A DNA stretch of 64,000 bases, taken from contig NZ_CP017754.1 of NCBI RefSeq assembly GCF_001854325.1, forward strand, positions 372,001 through 436,000, read 5' to 3'. The notes below the pieces were generated by a model. It worked only from the letters and a program-made list of their open reading frames with translations, ran no database searches and was not told the origin of the DNA. This document shows, one piece after another, positions 25,952-35,071 of this stretch (its first letter is position 1; each line of letters starts with the position of its first letter). The DNA comes from Cupriavidus malaysiensis. Its GTDB lineage: Bacteria > Pseudomonadota > Gammaproteobacteria > Burkholderiales > Burkholderiaceae. Position numbers and translations under genes: made by a program.

Positions 25952-26206
25952 ATGAGTCAATGCCGATTCTGCGGTTCGCGCAGCTATGGCAGTGGTTGCA
26001 CCTACAGTCCGCACAAGCGTCACGAACACAATGGCGACGAAAAAAAGTGCGAGTTCTGTGGATCGAGCAGCCATGGACGGGGTTGCACCTACAGCCCGAC
26101 CAAAACACACCGCCATGGCAGTGGCAACAACAAGTGCCGCTGGTGCGGTTCCAGTGCCACCGGCTCGGGGTGCACCTACAGTCCGAGCCGGACACACGAA
26201 CGCTGA
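25952..26206 (+). CDS. Small protein of three Cys/His zinc-knuckle repeats
   Basis: The 84-residue protein consists almost entirely of three tandem repeats of 27-32 residues. Each has the form CxxCGSxxxGxGCTYSPxxxH with a further His. Three Cys plus one or two His per repeat are well suited to bind one zinc each. The middle and last repeats are separated by Gly/Asn-rich linkers. ATG 25952 follows AGAGGAGACAAGAAG, a strong ribosome binding site. The codon use is less GC-biased than the flanking genes. Such knuckles usually bind nucleic acid or protein; function is unknown. It lies between the AddAB-like operon and the convergent NERD helicase. Confidence 0.75.
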   Translation: MSQCRFCGSRSYGSGCTYSPHKRHEHNGDEKKCEFCGSSSHGRGCTYSPTKTHRHGSGNNKCRWCGSSATGSGCTYSPSRTHER

Positions 26207-26234
26207 TCGCGCGGGACGGCGGGCAGGGTGCTTG

Positions 26235-27866
26235 CTACAGCCGCTCCACCAGGATCCCCGCCGCCCGCTCCGACAACACCAGCACCAGCTTCATCGTCGC
26301 CCGCGTGGCGCCGACGAAGAGCCGGCGCACGGCCTGGTCGTCCAGCGTTTCAAAGTCGACCTCGGCCAGCACCACGGCCGGTGCCGACTGGCCCTTGAAG
26401 CGGTGGACCGTCTCGGCCAGCACGTCGCCGTCGGAGTAGACCGGCCGGCCGTGCACGTCGTACTCGCCGGTGAAGGTGCGCAGCGTATGCGGGCCGAGCT
26501 GGTTGAAGCCCAGCAGGCGCGAGCTCTCTCGGCCGCGGTAGCTGAGCAGGGCCACGTCGCCCTTGCGGAAGCCCGCCGCGTAGCACTGGCGGATGCCGTC
26601 CTTCACGCATTCGCGCAGGGTGGCGTCGTCGCGGTAGACCAGGAATTCCACCTCGGCGGCCGCGAGCGGCGCGGCCGCCTCGATCTTCACCTCGGGCGGC
26701 ACGATGGCCTGCAGCAGCTTCACCACCGGGCGCGGACTGCGGAAGTTGCTCTCGGCACGCAGCCGCACCCAGCCGGGCAGTTCCACCGGCGGCTGGCCGT
26801 ACAGGTTCTGCAGCGGGTCTTCCAGCCACAGCACGCGGCCGTCGGGGCGGGCGTGGCGCAGCACCAGGTCGCGCCAGGCGGGAGCGAAGTCCTGGCCCTC
26901 GTCCACGATCACGCTGTCGAACAGGAAGGCCGGCGTCACCTCCCGTTCCGCGGCCGCGGCCACCAGTCGGCCGAAGGCATCCGGCTGCTGGAAGTCCGGC
27001 GTGATGCCGGCCGCGCGCAGCAACTGGTCGCACAGCATGTGGAAGGTGCCGACATGGCCGCCGGCCGGCGCGATGCGCGCGAAGTGGTCGGCCAGCGGGC
27101 GGTTGAAGCAGACATAGAGCGGGCGCTTGCCGGCCTCGATGGCGGCGCGGTACTCGGCCAGCGCCAGCTGCGTCTTGCCCGATCCCGCCGTGCCGGTCAC
27201 GCGCAGGCGGAAGGGCTCCAGATCGAGCTGGCGCGCCCAGTGCGCCAGTCCGCCCGAGACGCGCGTGACCATGGCGCGCGCCTGGCCCACCAGGGCGCTG
27301 ACGTCGGTCTCGAGCTGGATGATGTCGCACAGGAAGCGGTCCACGCGCGCCGCCAGCGCATCGTCCTCGCCCACCGGCAGCACCTGCTGGATCCACTGGC
27401 ACAGCGCGTCGCGCCGCTGCGCATCGATGATGCGCTCGGGCGACAGCCCGGCCGTGGCCGGCGAGCGCACCACGTGGTCCGGGCAGTACAGCAGGTGCTC
27501 CAGCCGGATCGGCTGCGCCGGCAGCGCGCGCCCCAGCTTGCCGCGCAGGCCGTCCGCGGTGCGGCCCATCTGCACCGGCACCGACTTCAGCCTGCCGCCA
27601 TAGTTCTTGGCCAGCCCCTCGTCGGTCTCGACCAGGTAGCCGCTCTTCTGCTCGATCAGCATCAGGTGGCCGGCGCGGTTCATCACCACGAAATCGATCT
27701 CGCCGTAGATGGCGTGGGCGCGCTCCACATTGGTCCAGTGCACCGCGTGGTAGACGGTGTAGCCGTCCGGCAGGCCCTTGGCCAGCACCGCCAGCGTATC
27801 GAGCTCTCGCTGCAGCGGACCGTCCGCTTCCATGGTCTCCCAGCCGTCGGGAACGACGCGTGCCAT
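26235..27866 (-). CDS. NERD-nuclease/UvrD-like helicase fusion
   Basis: The 543-residue protein starts with a NERD-type nuclease domain (about residues 15-130; Glu56, Asp58 and ExK at 72-74). A superfamily 1 ATPase follows, with Walker A TGTAGSGKT at 224-232, Walker B VDEGQDFAP near 320, NFRSPRPVV and a C-terminal motif ETVHRFKGQSAPAVVL. NERD helicases are frequent in phage-defence and mobile regions. The start ATG 27866 gives a clean N-terminus; further upstream lies repeat DNA. It is divergent from the dynamin-like operon at 28143. Confidence 0.82.
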   Translation of the reverse strand: MARVVPDGWETMEADGPLQRELDTLAVLAKGLPDGYTVYHAVHWTNVERAHAIYGEIDFVVMNRAGHLMLIEQKSGYLVETDEGLAKNYGGRLKSVPVQMGRTADGLRGKLGRALPAQPIRLEHLLYCPDHVVRSPATAGLSPERIIDAQRRDALCQWIQQVLPVGEDDALAARVDRFLCDIIQLETDVSALVGQARAMVTRVSGGLAHWARQLDLEPFRLRVTGTAGSGKTQLALAEYRAAIEAGKRPLYVCFNRPLADHFARIAPAGGHVGTFHMLCDQLLRAAGITPDFQQPDAFGRLVAAAAEREVTPAFLFDSVIVDEGQDFAPAWRDLVLRHARPDGRVLWLEDPLQNLYGQPPVELPGWVRLRAESNFRSPRPVVKLLQAIVPPEVKIEAAAPLAAAEVEFLVYRDDATLRECVKDGIRQCYAAGFRKGDVALLSYRGRESSRLLGFNQLGPHTLRTFTGEYDVHGRPVYSDGDVLAETVHRFKGQSAPAVVLAEVDFETLDDQAVRRLFVGATRATMKLVLVLSERAAGILVERL

Positions 27867-27891
27867 CTGGATTCTCCGTCTTGGTGAGGTG

Positions 27892-27927
27892 GCCGATGTA
27901 GCCGATGTAGCCGATGTGGATGATGTG
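27892..27927. repeat. 9-bp tandem repeats upstream of the NERD helicase
   Basis: Two exact units GCCGATGTA, one GCCGATGTG and one diverged GATGATGTG lie 26 bp upstream of the minus-strand start codon, within the promoter or leader. Confidence 0.8.
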
Positions 27928-28142
27928 GCGGGAGGATACCGCATGGCGCTGCAGGCAGCGCTCCCGCTCCATGTGCGATGCAATCGGCGAGGTCGATGCA
28001 TCCGGCCAGGCGGTCCCCCTCGCATGGGGGGCTAAGGATGCGCGCATGCCTTCCGATATAGGGCTGCGCGGACAAAGCTCTTCCCGGCGGCGGCGGGGCC
28101 GGATACGCATGGGCGGCCGCGGCCGCAGCGAAGAGGAATGCA

Positions 28143-28955
28143 ATGGACATATCGGCAATCACCACCGCATTGCCCGAGCGGCGCGACGACATCGCGCGCC
28201 TGCAACTGCTGTCAAGCAGCGGCCGGCTGCCGACGGTCGCCGTGCTGGGCAAGTACAACCACGGCAAAAGCACGCTGCTGAATGCCTTGATCGGCAACGA
28301 GGTCTTCAAGGTGTCCGACGTGCGCGAGACCGTGCGCGTGCAGGCTCACGAGAGCCAGGGCATCCGCTGGCTCGATACGCCGGGGCTCGGCGCCGACGTG
28401 GCCGGTGGTGACGACGCGCTCGCGCGCGAAGGCAATGCGCGAGAGGCGGATATCCGCCTGTTCATCCATGCCGCCGGCGAGGGCGAGCTGGATGCCGAGG
28501 AGCAGGCGTGCCTGGAGGCCCTGTGCGCGGACGACGAGTGCTCGTCCCGGCAGACTGTCGTGGTGCTCACCCGCATGGCGCAGGTCGACGAGGCCGACAT
28601 GGCAGCGATCCTCGGCGCCTTGCGCCAGCAGACCGGCGACCTGCCCGTGTTTCCCGTGTCCGCATCGCGCTATACGCGCGGGACCCGCGAGAACAAGCCC
28701 TTGCTGGCGGGCCGCAGCGGCGTGCCGGAGCTGCTGGCCTTCCTGCGCGAATGCGCCGACGAGGTAACGGAGCGGCGCGAGCGCTCGCGCCGCGCGCTGG
28801 GTGAGCTGCTGCTCGAAGCTGTGCGGCAAAAGCGGGCGGCATGCGAGGCTGCGCGCGGGCGCCTGCGCAAGGACATGGCTTCGCGCCTGGCGGCGTTCAA
28901 GCACGACTACGTCGATATGCGCACCAGGCTTCGACGGGAACTCAAGGGAAACTGA
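28143..28955 (+). CDS. Dynamin-like GTPase, small member (first of three)
   Basis: The 270-residue protein is a P-loop GTPase. G1 GKYNHGKS is at 36-43, a conserved Thr lies in the switch region, and G3 DTPGLG is at 78-83. The expected G4 N/TKxD is replaced by LTRMAQVD. The C-terminal 70 residues are a basic coiled coil. It starts an operon of three GTPases and one small anchored protein and is probably their smallest partner, as in the LeoABC set of bacterial dynamins. The next gene begins three bases after its stop. Confidence 0.78.
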   Translation: MDISAITTALPERRDDIARLQLLSSSGRLPTVAVLGKYNHGKSTLLNALIGNEVFKVSDVRETVRVQAHESQGIRWLDTPGLGADVAGGDDALAREGNAREADIRLFIHAAGEGELDAEEQACLEALCADDECSSRQTVVVLTRMAQVDEADMAAILGALRQQTGDLPVFPVSASRYTRGTRENKPLLAGRSGVPELLAFLRECADEVTERRERSRRALGELLLEAVRQKRAACEAARGRLRKDMASRLAAFKHDYVDMRTRLRRELKGN

Positions 28956-28958
28956 ATC

Positions 28959-29372
28959 ATGCTGCCCTTTCTGGCTGCCGCGGCAGCCATCGCGGCCGTC
29001 ACCGCCGCCGTCAAGCACTTCTCCAGCGATGACGACACGTCGCACTCGTCGTCCGGAGGTTCCCAGCGCGACGAAGACGGCGAGCGCCGAGCCGCGCAGC
29101 GCGCACTGGTGCGCCGCAATGCCACCGTGCAGTTGAACAGCCTGCTGGCACGCCACGGGCTGGATCCCGGCGACGCTGCCATCCAGCGCTTGGTCGAGCG
29201 CTTCGTGACACACAACGCCGCCAGCGAGGAGAATCCGTTCACCGACCACTTCGCTCGCACACCGCCGATGCGGGAGCTGGCGGCCCGCGTCGAAGCCGCC
29301 TCCCAGGAACTCGACACGTTCGATGCCGCCGAGCTGGCACTGCAACGCCTGCTGAACGGGGACGTCCGATGA
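28959..29372 (+). CDS. Small membrane-anchored protein of the dynamin-like operon
   Basis: The 137-residue protein begins with a short hydrophobic helix (residues 2-19, Leu/Ala/Ile/Val), then a Ser/Asp-rich linker and a helical soluble region. It has no GTPase motif. It is tightly placed, starting three bases after GTPase 1 and ending in an ATGA overlap with GTPase 2. It may tether the GTPase complex to the membrane; this is inferred from topology and position. Confidence 0.7.
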   Translation: MLPFLAAAAAIAAVTAAVKHFSSDDDTSHSSSGGSQRDEDGERRAAQRALVRRNATVQLNSLLARHGLDPGDAAIQRLVERFVTHNAASEENPFTDHFARTPPMRELAARVEAASQELDTFDAAELALQRLLNGDVR

Positions 29373-31099
29373 GCGCGTTGGAAAAGGCCCGCACGCCGGA
29401 ACGCGCTTTTCTCGATGCGCTCGCCAGCTTCGACGTGATCGCCCGGGACGTGGCGCCGCAGGTGGCGCGGCTGGAGCACTGGCGCAGCACGCTGCGGACC
29501 GCGCTGGAACTTGCACCGCCGCCGAAAGGCCTGAAGCCAGGCAGCGCGCTGGCCAGCCAGGCCGAGCACGTGCGCACCCTGCTGCGCGACAGCATGGCCC
29601 GCTGGGAAGAGGATCTCGCCCGGCGCGCCCCCATGCGTCAGCTGGCCGAGACCTTCGGCGACCGCGCGGTGCTGCTGGTATTCGGCAAGGTCAACGCCGG
29701 CAAGAGTTCGTTCTGCAATTACCTGGTCGACAGGTTCCGTGCGCTGGGCATGCCGGTCGAGGCCTTCGTGGTGCGCGATGGCGCGCTGGAGGCACTCGAT
29801 CAGCCCTTCAGCGTCGGCGCCACGGAGACCACGGCGACCATCCAGGGCGTCCGCGTCGGCGAGCAACTGGTGCTGCTCGATTCGCCGGGCCTGCATTCGA
29901 TCACCGCGGAGAACGGCGATCTGACACAGCGCTTCATCGACAGTGCCGATGGCGTGCTGTGGCTGACCAGCTCCACGTCGCCAGGCCAGGTGCAGGAGCT
30001 GGCGGAACTGAAGCGCCAGCTGGCGCAAGGCAAGCCCCTGCTGCCGGTGATCACCAAGAGCGATATCGACGACGAGGACGAGGTCGACGGACAGATCGTC
30101 ATGCGTTGCATCAACAAGACTGCCGACAACCGCCACAGCCAGCAGGCAGATGTGTTGAAGCGGGCGCGCCAGTGCCTGGAGGCGGCGCAGCTGGACCCCG
30201 CGCTGGTGCGCGAGCCGGTGTCGCTGTCGGTGCAGATGGCGCGTCTGGACGATACCGCCGCCGGGCGCGCGGCGGCCGGCATCGATACGCTGTTCCGGGC
30301 CTTGCTCGAGATCGTCGCCCCCGCGAGCGGCTACAAGCGCACCAAGGCGGCCACGCTCGTCCTCAACCATCTCGAAGCGGATGTGCTGGCGCCGCTGGAG
30401 CGCGACATCCTGCCGCAACTGGCCAGGCTCGAAGATTCCGCGCACCAGGCGACCGCCCTGCTGGCCGAGCGCACGCCGCGCATCGCGTCGGCCGTGGTGG
30501 CGGAAGTGCTGGGCGGCCTGTCCGAGCTGCTGGAAGCGCACAAGGAGAGCCGCGACATCGATGCGCTCTATCGTGCGCTGTCGGCGCGCGGGCGCGACGC
30601 GGTCGAGCACCATGTGCGGAAGGAACTGGCCGACTATGCCGAGCAGCTGCGCGAGATCGCCCTCGACCTGAATGCCGACGGCGCGCAATACGATGAAGAG
30701 ACCATCGAAGTGATGGTGCGCAGCGGCGGCGTCAAGAAGGCCGCCGTGGCCACCGGCGCGGGACTGATCGGCACGGTGCTGGGGACTCTTGCGGGCGGAC
30801 CGCTCGGTGGCGTGATCGGCGGTGCCGTGGCAGGCTGGCTGGGCGACAAGGGCGGCGATCGCCTGCTGGAAACCCATCGCAAGACCATCCCGGTCGGCAT
30901 CAGCTACGACCGGCTCTACGCCAGCCTGGAGCAGGAACTGCGCCGCGTGCTGCCCGATGCCGTCGCCACCTGCGTCGGCGAATGCCGCAAGGCCATCGGC
31001 TTCGTCGCAGCGGAGGCCCGCGGACTGGCGGCCATCGTCGACGCCAGCCGCAGCAATCTCGCCGTCATCAAGGAGGCTATCCGCCATGAGTCCGTTTGA
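29369..31099 (+). CDS. Dynamin-like GTPase, second of three
   Basis: The 576-residue protein has G1 GKVNAGKS at 106-113, a conserved Thr-Thr in the switch region (ATETTATIQ), G3 DSPGLHS and G4 ITKSD. The helical stalk region is followed by a glycine-zipper hairpin (about 455-490, GAGLIGTVLGTLAGGPLGGVIGGAVAGW in two halves) that can insert into a membrane. That combination is typical of bacterial dynamin-like proteins. ATGA overlap upstream and a 14-bp overlap downstream show one operon. Confidence 0.85.
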   Translation: MSALEKARTPERAFLDALASFDVIARDVAPQVARLEHWRSTLRTALELAPPPKGLKPGSALASQAEHVRTLLRDSMARWEEDLARRAPMRQLAETFGDRAVLLVFGKVNAGKSSFCNYLVDRFRALGMPVEAFVVRDGALEALDQPFSVGATETTATIQGVRVGEQLVLLDSPGLHSITAENGDLTQRFIDSADGVLWLTSSTSPGQVQELAELKRQLAQGKPLLPVITKSDIDDEDEVDGQIVMRCINKTADNRHSQQADVLKRARQCLEAAQLDPALVREPVSLSVQMARLDDTAAGRAAAGIDTLFRALLEIVAPASGYKRTKAATLVLNHLEADVLAPLERDILPQLARLEDSAHQATALLAERTPRIASAVVAEVLGGLSELLEAHKESRDIDALYRALSARGRDAVEHHVRKELADYAEQLREIALDLNADGAQYDEETIEVMVRSGGVKKAAVATGAGLIGTVLGTLAGGPLGGVIGGAVAGWLGDKGGDRLLETHRKTIPVGISYDRLYASLEQELRRVLPDAVATCVGECRKAIGFVAAEARGLAAIVDASRSNLAVIKEAIRHESV

Positions 31100-32627
31100 A
31101 ATCTACCAGGTGCTGCTGAACGACGCCGAACCACTCGCGGCACGCCATCTGGAGGGCGCGCCGGCCGTGATCGCCCGCCTACGCGCGGCCGTCGCCGAGA
31201 AGACCATCCACGTCATGCTGTTCGGCGCCTACAACGCCGGCAAGAGCACGCTCATCAATGCGCTGAGCGGCGCCATCGTTGCCAAGGTGGACGACGTGCC
31301 GACCACGGCCGCGGTGCAGCCCTATCCGTGGAACGGCCATGTCCTGCTCGACACGCCGGGAATCAATGCACCGATCGAGCATGAGACCGTCACGCTGGAC
31401 GAAATGCGCGAGCAGGCCCACCTGGTGCTCTTCGTGCTGCGCCAGGAAGACCAGGATGCGCAGGACATCGTCGAGCGCCTGCTCGACATCATCGAAAGCG
31501 GGCATCCGCTCTTCGTGCTGCTGAACTACCGGGGCGAAGCGGACATTGCCGCGCTGATCGAGCGCTTCGCCGCAACGCTGGCGCGCGCCGGTGCGGCGCG
31601 CGGCATTCCGGAGGCAATGCTGGCCGCCGTGCCGGTGCTGATGATGAACCTCCGTTCGGCCGAGCGTGGCCGTGTCGATGGCAAGCCGCTGCTGCTCGAG
31701 CACGCGCGCTACGACATGTTCATCGACCGCTTCGCGCAATGGCTGGGTGAGTACGAGGACGAGCACAAGCGGTTGGCGGGCACGCACGCGCTGATCACGC
31801 GCGAGCTGCTCGATCCGGTGCGGGCGGCGCTCGGCAACGGTCGCGCGGGCGGCGCGGATGGCAAGGCCGAGTTGCTCGCCGCGCAACTAGCGCACCTGCG
31901 GCGCGACCACAACGTGCTGCGGCTGGCCGCCACCAGCCGGCTGCGGCGAGAGCTCCAGCAGAGCCGCGCCGCGCTCGGCGTCGCGCTCGATGAAGCGGGT
32001 TCGGAGGCCGAGCTCACGGCAAAGGCATCGACACTGGTCGGGGAGCTGGCCGAGACCATGCGGAAATGGCTGGAGCTTGAACTCGCCTCGCAGCACAAGG
32101 CGCGCATCGATGCGGCGCTGGGCGACAACGTGCTGGACGCCACCCAGTTCCAGTCGCTCGACGAGAAGTCCTGGGGGCGCCTGGTCGGCCCCGCGCTGGA
32201 GCAGCTCAAGAACGTCGACAGCGGCCATATCAAGCAACTGCTGATGTGGGGGCGCCAGCTGAAGATCCCCGGCCTCAAGGGTCGCTGGGAGAAGACGTTC
32301 GACAAATGGGCAGGCCGTGCCGGCCCGGCCATCAGTGTGGTGGTCGCACTCGGCCAGATGGGGCTGGCCGAAATGGAGGAGCGGCGCGAGAACGAGCGCG
32401 CCCGCGCGCGCGCCATCCAGCGCAGCCAGTGCCTCGACCAGATCTCGGCCGACATCTTCGCCGGCCTGCAAGCCAGCCTGTACGAAGCCATCGACGGCAT
32501 CTTCGCGCAGCAGGCGCAGCCGGTGGAGGCCGACCTGAAGACAGCGGAGGCCGAGGCGTCGGCGCTGGAGCGCGACCGGGTTCGCTGGGCGGCCATCGCG
32601 GACGGTTTCGCGGCGGCGAGGTTCTGA
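31086..32627 (+). CDS. Dynamin-like GTPase, third of three
   Basis: The 513-residue protein has G1 GAYNAGKS at 47-54, switch Thr residues in DDVPTTAAVQP and G3 DTPGIN near 88. In place of a clear G4 N/TKxD it has FVLLNYRGEAD. A long helical stalk follows. The hydrophobic stretch PAISVVVALGQMGLAEM (near 418-434) may be a membrane paddle. ATG 31086 lies inside the end of the previous gene, after AAGGAGG. Three GTPases encoded together suggest hetero-oligomers that remodel or seal membranes. Confidence 0.85.
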   Translation: MSPFEIYQVLLNDAEPLAARHLEGAPAVIARLRAAVAEKTIHVMLFGAYNAGKSTLINALSGAIVAKVDDVPTTAAVQPYPWNGHVLLDTPGINAPIEHETVTLDEMREQAHLVLFVLRQEDQDAQDIVERLLDIIESGHPLFVLLNYRGEADIAALIERFAATLARAGAARGIPEAMLAAVPVLMMNLRSAERGRVDGKPLLLEHARYDMFIDRFAQWLGEYEDEHKRLAGTHALITRELLDPVRAALGNGRAGGADGKAELLAAQLAHLRRDHNVLRLAATSRLRRELQQSRAALGVALDEAGSEAELTAKASTLVGELAETMRKWLELELASQHKARIDAALGDNVLDATQFQSLDEKSWGRLVGPALEQLKNVDSGHIKQLLMWGRQLKIPGLKGRWEKTFDKWAGRAGPAISVVVALGQMGLAEMEERRENERARARAIQRSQCLDQISADIFAGLQASLYEAIDGIFAQQAQPVEADLKTAEAEASALERDRVRWAAIADGFAAARF

Positions 32628-32819
32628 GCGGCGGGCGGGCAGGCAGGTTCGCGGTACCGGCAGCACGCTCGCGATTGCCGCGACCTGCCCGCGCCGGCTC
32701 TTTGGGGGGCGGAGCAGCAACGGTGGCGAGTTCGGTGCGCAACTGCGCGCTCCGCCCAGCGACACATCCTGTCGCACCCCCGTGGACAATGGCCTGCCAT
32801 GCCCACGGAGAACCGCCCC

Positions 32820-34949
32820 ATGCTGCGCCACCACCGAAGCCGCTCCCACCGCGATCCCCAGGACGTCTCGCCCGCCGTGCGGCTCTGGCTGCTGCGCCTG
32901 CTGGTGCCGCTCGGCGCGCATCGGGAGTTCATCCAGCGCTCGGGCTTCGGCAACGATGCGCTGGCCCACGCGATCGGCCTCGGTGCCTTTGTCGACCCGG
33001 AAGACCTGGAGTTCGACGCGGAGGCGGTGCGCCGCCGGCTGCGCAAGCTGCACCAGGAGGCCGAGCGCAACGCCGGTGATGCTGGCGCCGGCGGCGATCG
33101 CGACATGCCCGCCTTCCTGGCGCGCAACATCGCCCGCCTGGCCGAAGTGGTCGGCTTGTCGGCGCTGGACTGCCGCATCCTGGCCTTCGTGGTCCTGCTC
33201 AAGAACGAGCGCCTGCTCGACGACACCGCCGACTGGCTCGGTTCCCTGTCGGCCGCCAAGGTCTTCGACACCCTCGCCGTGCTGCTCGACGAGCCCGAGC
33301 CCGCGGTGCGCGCCGCGCTCGGCCCGCACGGCGTGCTGGCCCGCTCCGGCCTGGTGTCGATCGACCGCAGCTGCCGCTACACCCTGAACGGCAAGCTCGA
33401 ACTGCTCTCGGACAGCTTCGCCGACCACATCGTCTCCACCGATGCCGACCCCATCGGCCTGCTGCGCGACACCGTCGCGGTGGCGGCGCCGGCCACGCTG
33501 CGGCTTGACGACTACGAACACGTGCGCAGCTCGCTCGCGGTGCTGCTGCCCTATCTGCGCCAGGCCATGGCGGCAGGCCGCCCGGGCGTCAACGTCTTCC
33601 TCTACGGCCCGCCCGGCACCGGCAAGAGCGAGCTGGCCAAGGTGCTGGCGCGGGAGATCGGCACCGAGCTGTTCGAGGTGGCCAGCGAAGACGACGACGG
33701 CGATCCCATCAGCGGCGAGCGCCGCCTGCGCGCCTACCGCGCCGGGCAGAGCTTCCTCGGCCAGCGCCGCGCGCTGATCCTGTTCGACGAAGTCGAAGAC
33801 GTGTTCCAGGATGGCGACGGCCTGTTCGGCCTGGGCGGGCGCAAGAGCACCGCGCAGACGCGCAAGGCATGGATCAACCGCACGCTGGAAGCCAACCCGG
33901 TGCCCACGCTGTGGCTGTCCAACTCGGCGCGCGGCCTGGATGGCGCCTTCCTGCGCCGCTTCGACATGGTGATGGAACTGCCGGTGCCGCCGCGCCGGCA
34001 GCGTACCCGTATCATCGAGGGCGCCTGCGCCGGCCTGCTGGACGCCCGCGCCGTGGCCCGCATGGCCGAGTCCGAAGTGCTGGCGCCTGCCGTCGTCACG
34101 CGCGCCGCCGCGGTGGTGCAGGCCATCCGCCAGGAGCTCGGCCCGGACGGCACCGCCAGCGCGATGGCACTGCTGATCGGCAACACCCTGCGCGCGCAAG
34201 GCCACCCGGACCTCGCCCGGCCGGGCGCCGAGCGCCTGCCCGAGCTCTACGATCCCACCCTGGTCCACGCCGACGCCGATCTCGACGCCCTGGCCGCCGG
34301 CCTGCAGCGCTCCCGCGCCGGCCGCCTGTGCCTGGTTGGCCCGCCGGGCACCGGCAAGACCGCCTTCGGGCGCTGGCTGGCCGAGCGGCTCGCGGTGCCG
34401 CTGCACGTCAAGCGCGTCTCCGACCTGGTCTCGCCCTACGTCGGCGAAAGCGAGCAGAACCTCGCCCACGCCTTCCGCCGCGCGGCCGAAGACGGCGCGC
34501 TGCTGCTGATCGACGAAGTCGACAGCTTCCTGCAGGACCGCCGCGGCGCGCAGCGCAGTTGGGAAGTCAGCCTGGTCAACGAAATGCTCACGCAGATGGA
34601 AGCCTTTCCCGGCGTCTTCGTCGCCTCCACCAACCTGATGGACGGCCTCGATCCCGCCGCGCTGCGCCGCTTCGACCTCAAGGTGGCATTCCACCCCCTG
34701 AAATCCGATCAAGCCTGGACGCTGCTGTGCCGATATGCAGAGCAGCTCGCGCTGCCGGCGCCGGAAGCCGCGCTGCTGCCCCGCGTGTCGCAGCTGGCGC
34801 GCCTGGCCACGCTGACGCCCGGCGACTACGCCGCGGTGGCGCGGCGGCACCGCTTCAACGCGCTGGCCTCGGCCGCCGATTTCGTCGCGGCGCTGGAGGG
34901 CGAATGCGCGCTCAAGGACGGCGGCAAGGCGGCGATCGGGTTCCGGTAG
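32820..34949 (+). CDS. Double AAA+ ATPase
   Basis: The protein of about 709 residues has a helical N-terminal domain (1-230) and two AAA+ modules. Module 1 has Walker A GPPGTGKSE near 264 and LFDEVEDVF; module 2 has GPPGTGKTA near 507, LLLIDEVDSFLQD and ASTNLMDGLDPAALRRFD with arginine finger. It resembles the Cdc48/spastin-like ATPases of mobile regions. Either ATG 32799 or 32820 may start it; 32820 has GGAG ten bases upstream. It is followed by a second WYL regulator and McrBC. Confidence 0.8.
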   Translation: MLRHHRSRSHRDPQDVSPAVRLWLLRLLVPLGAHREFIQRSGFGNDALAHAIGLGAFVDPEDLEFDAEAVRRRLRKLHQEAERNAGDAGAGGDRDMPAFLARNIARLAEVVGLSALDCRILAFVVLLKNERLLDDTADWLGSLSAAKVFDTLAVLLDEPEPAVRAALGPHGVLARSGLVSIDRSCRYTLNGKLELLSDSFADHIVSTDADPIGLLRDTVAVAAPATLRLDDYEHVRSSLAVLLPYLRQAMAAGRPGVNVFLYGPPGTGKSELAKVLAREIGTELFEVASEDDDGDPISGERRLRAYRAGQSFLGQRRALILFDEVEDVFQDGDGLFGLGGRKSTAQTRKAWINRTLEANPVPTLWLSNSARGLDGAFLRRFDMVMELPVPPRRQRTRIIEGACAGLLDARAVARMAESEVLAPAVVTRAAAVVQAIRQELGPDGTASAMALLIGNTLRAQGHPDLARPGAERLPELYDPTLVHADADLDALAAGLQRSRAGRLCLVGPPGTGKTAFGRWLAERLAVPLHVKRVSDLVSPYVGESEQNLAHAFRRAAEDGALLLIDEVDSFLQDRRGAQRSWEVSLVNEMLTQMEAFPGVFVASTNLMDGLDPAALRRFDLKVAFHPLKSDQAWTLLCRYAEQLALPAPEAALLPRVSQLARLATLTPGDYAAVARRHRFNALASAADFVAALEGECALKDGGKAAIGFR

Positions 34950-34981
34950 CCGCGGCGCGATCGCACATGGCATCATCGAAA

Positions 34982-34994
34982 CACGGGTCCCGTG
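34982..34994. promoter_or_regulatory. Palindrome before the second WYL gene
   Basis: CACGGG-T-CCCGTG is a perfect palindrome 78 bp upstream of the WYL start, with another CACGGG at 34996. It may be an operator of the WYL regulator; there is no other support. Confidence 0.25.
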
Positions 34995-35071
34995 CCACGG
35001 GAACCCGACCCCAACAACGACACGCCATCCGCCTTCGCGCGGATGGCGGGCAAGCTCCCACGCACCGCCAC

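Noticed and set aside
31887..34976. A 1029-codon minus-strand frame over the third GTPase and the AAA+ gene
   Set aside because: It spans two well-supported plus-strand genes and has shadow composition.
34982..34994. Strong claim of a WYL operator
   Set aside because: A 13-bp GC-rich palindrome is expected by chance in this composition; it is listed only with low confidence.
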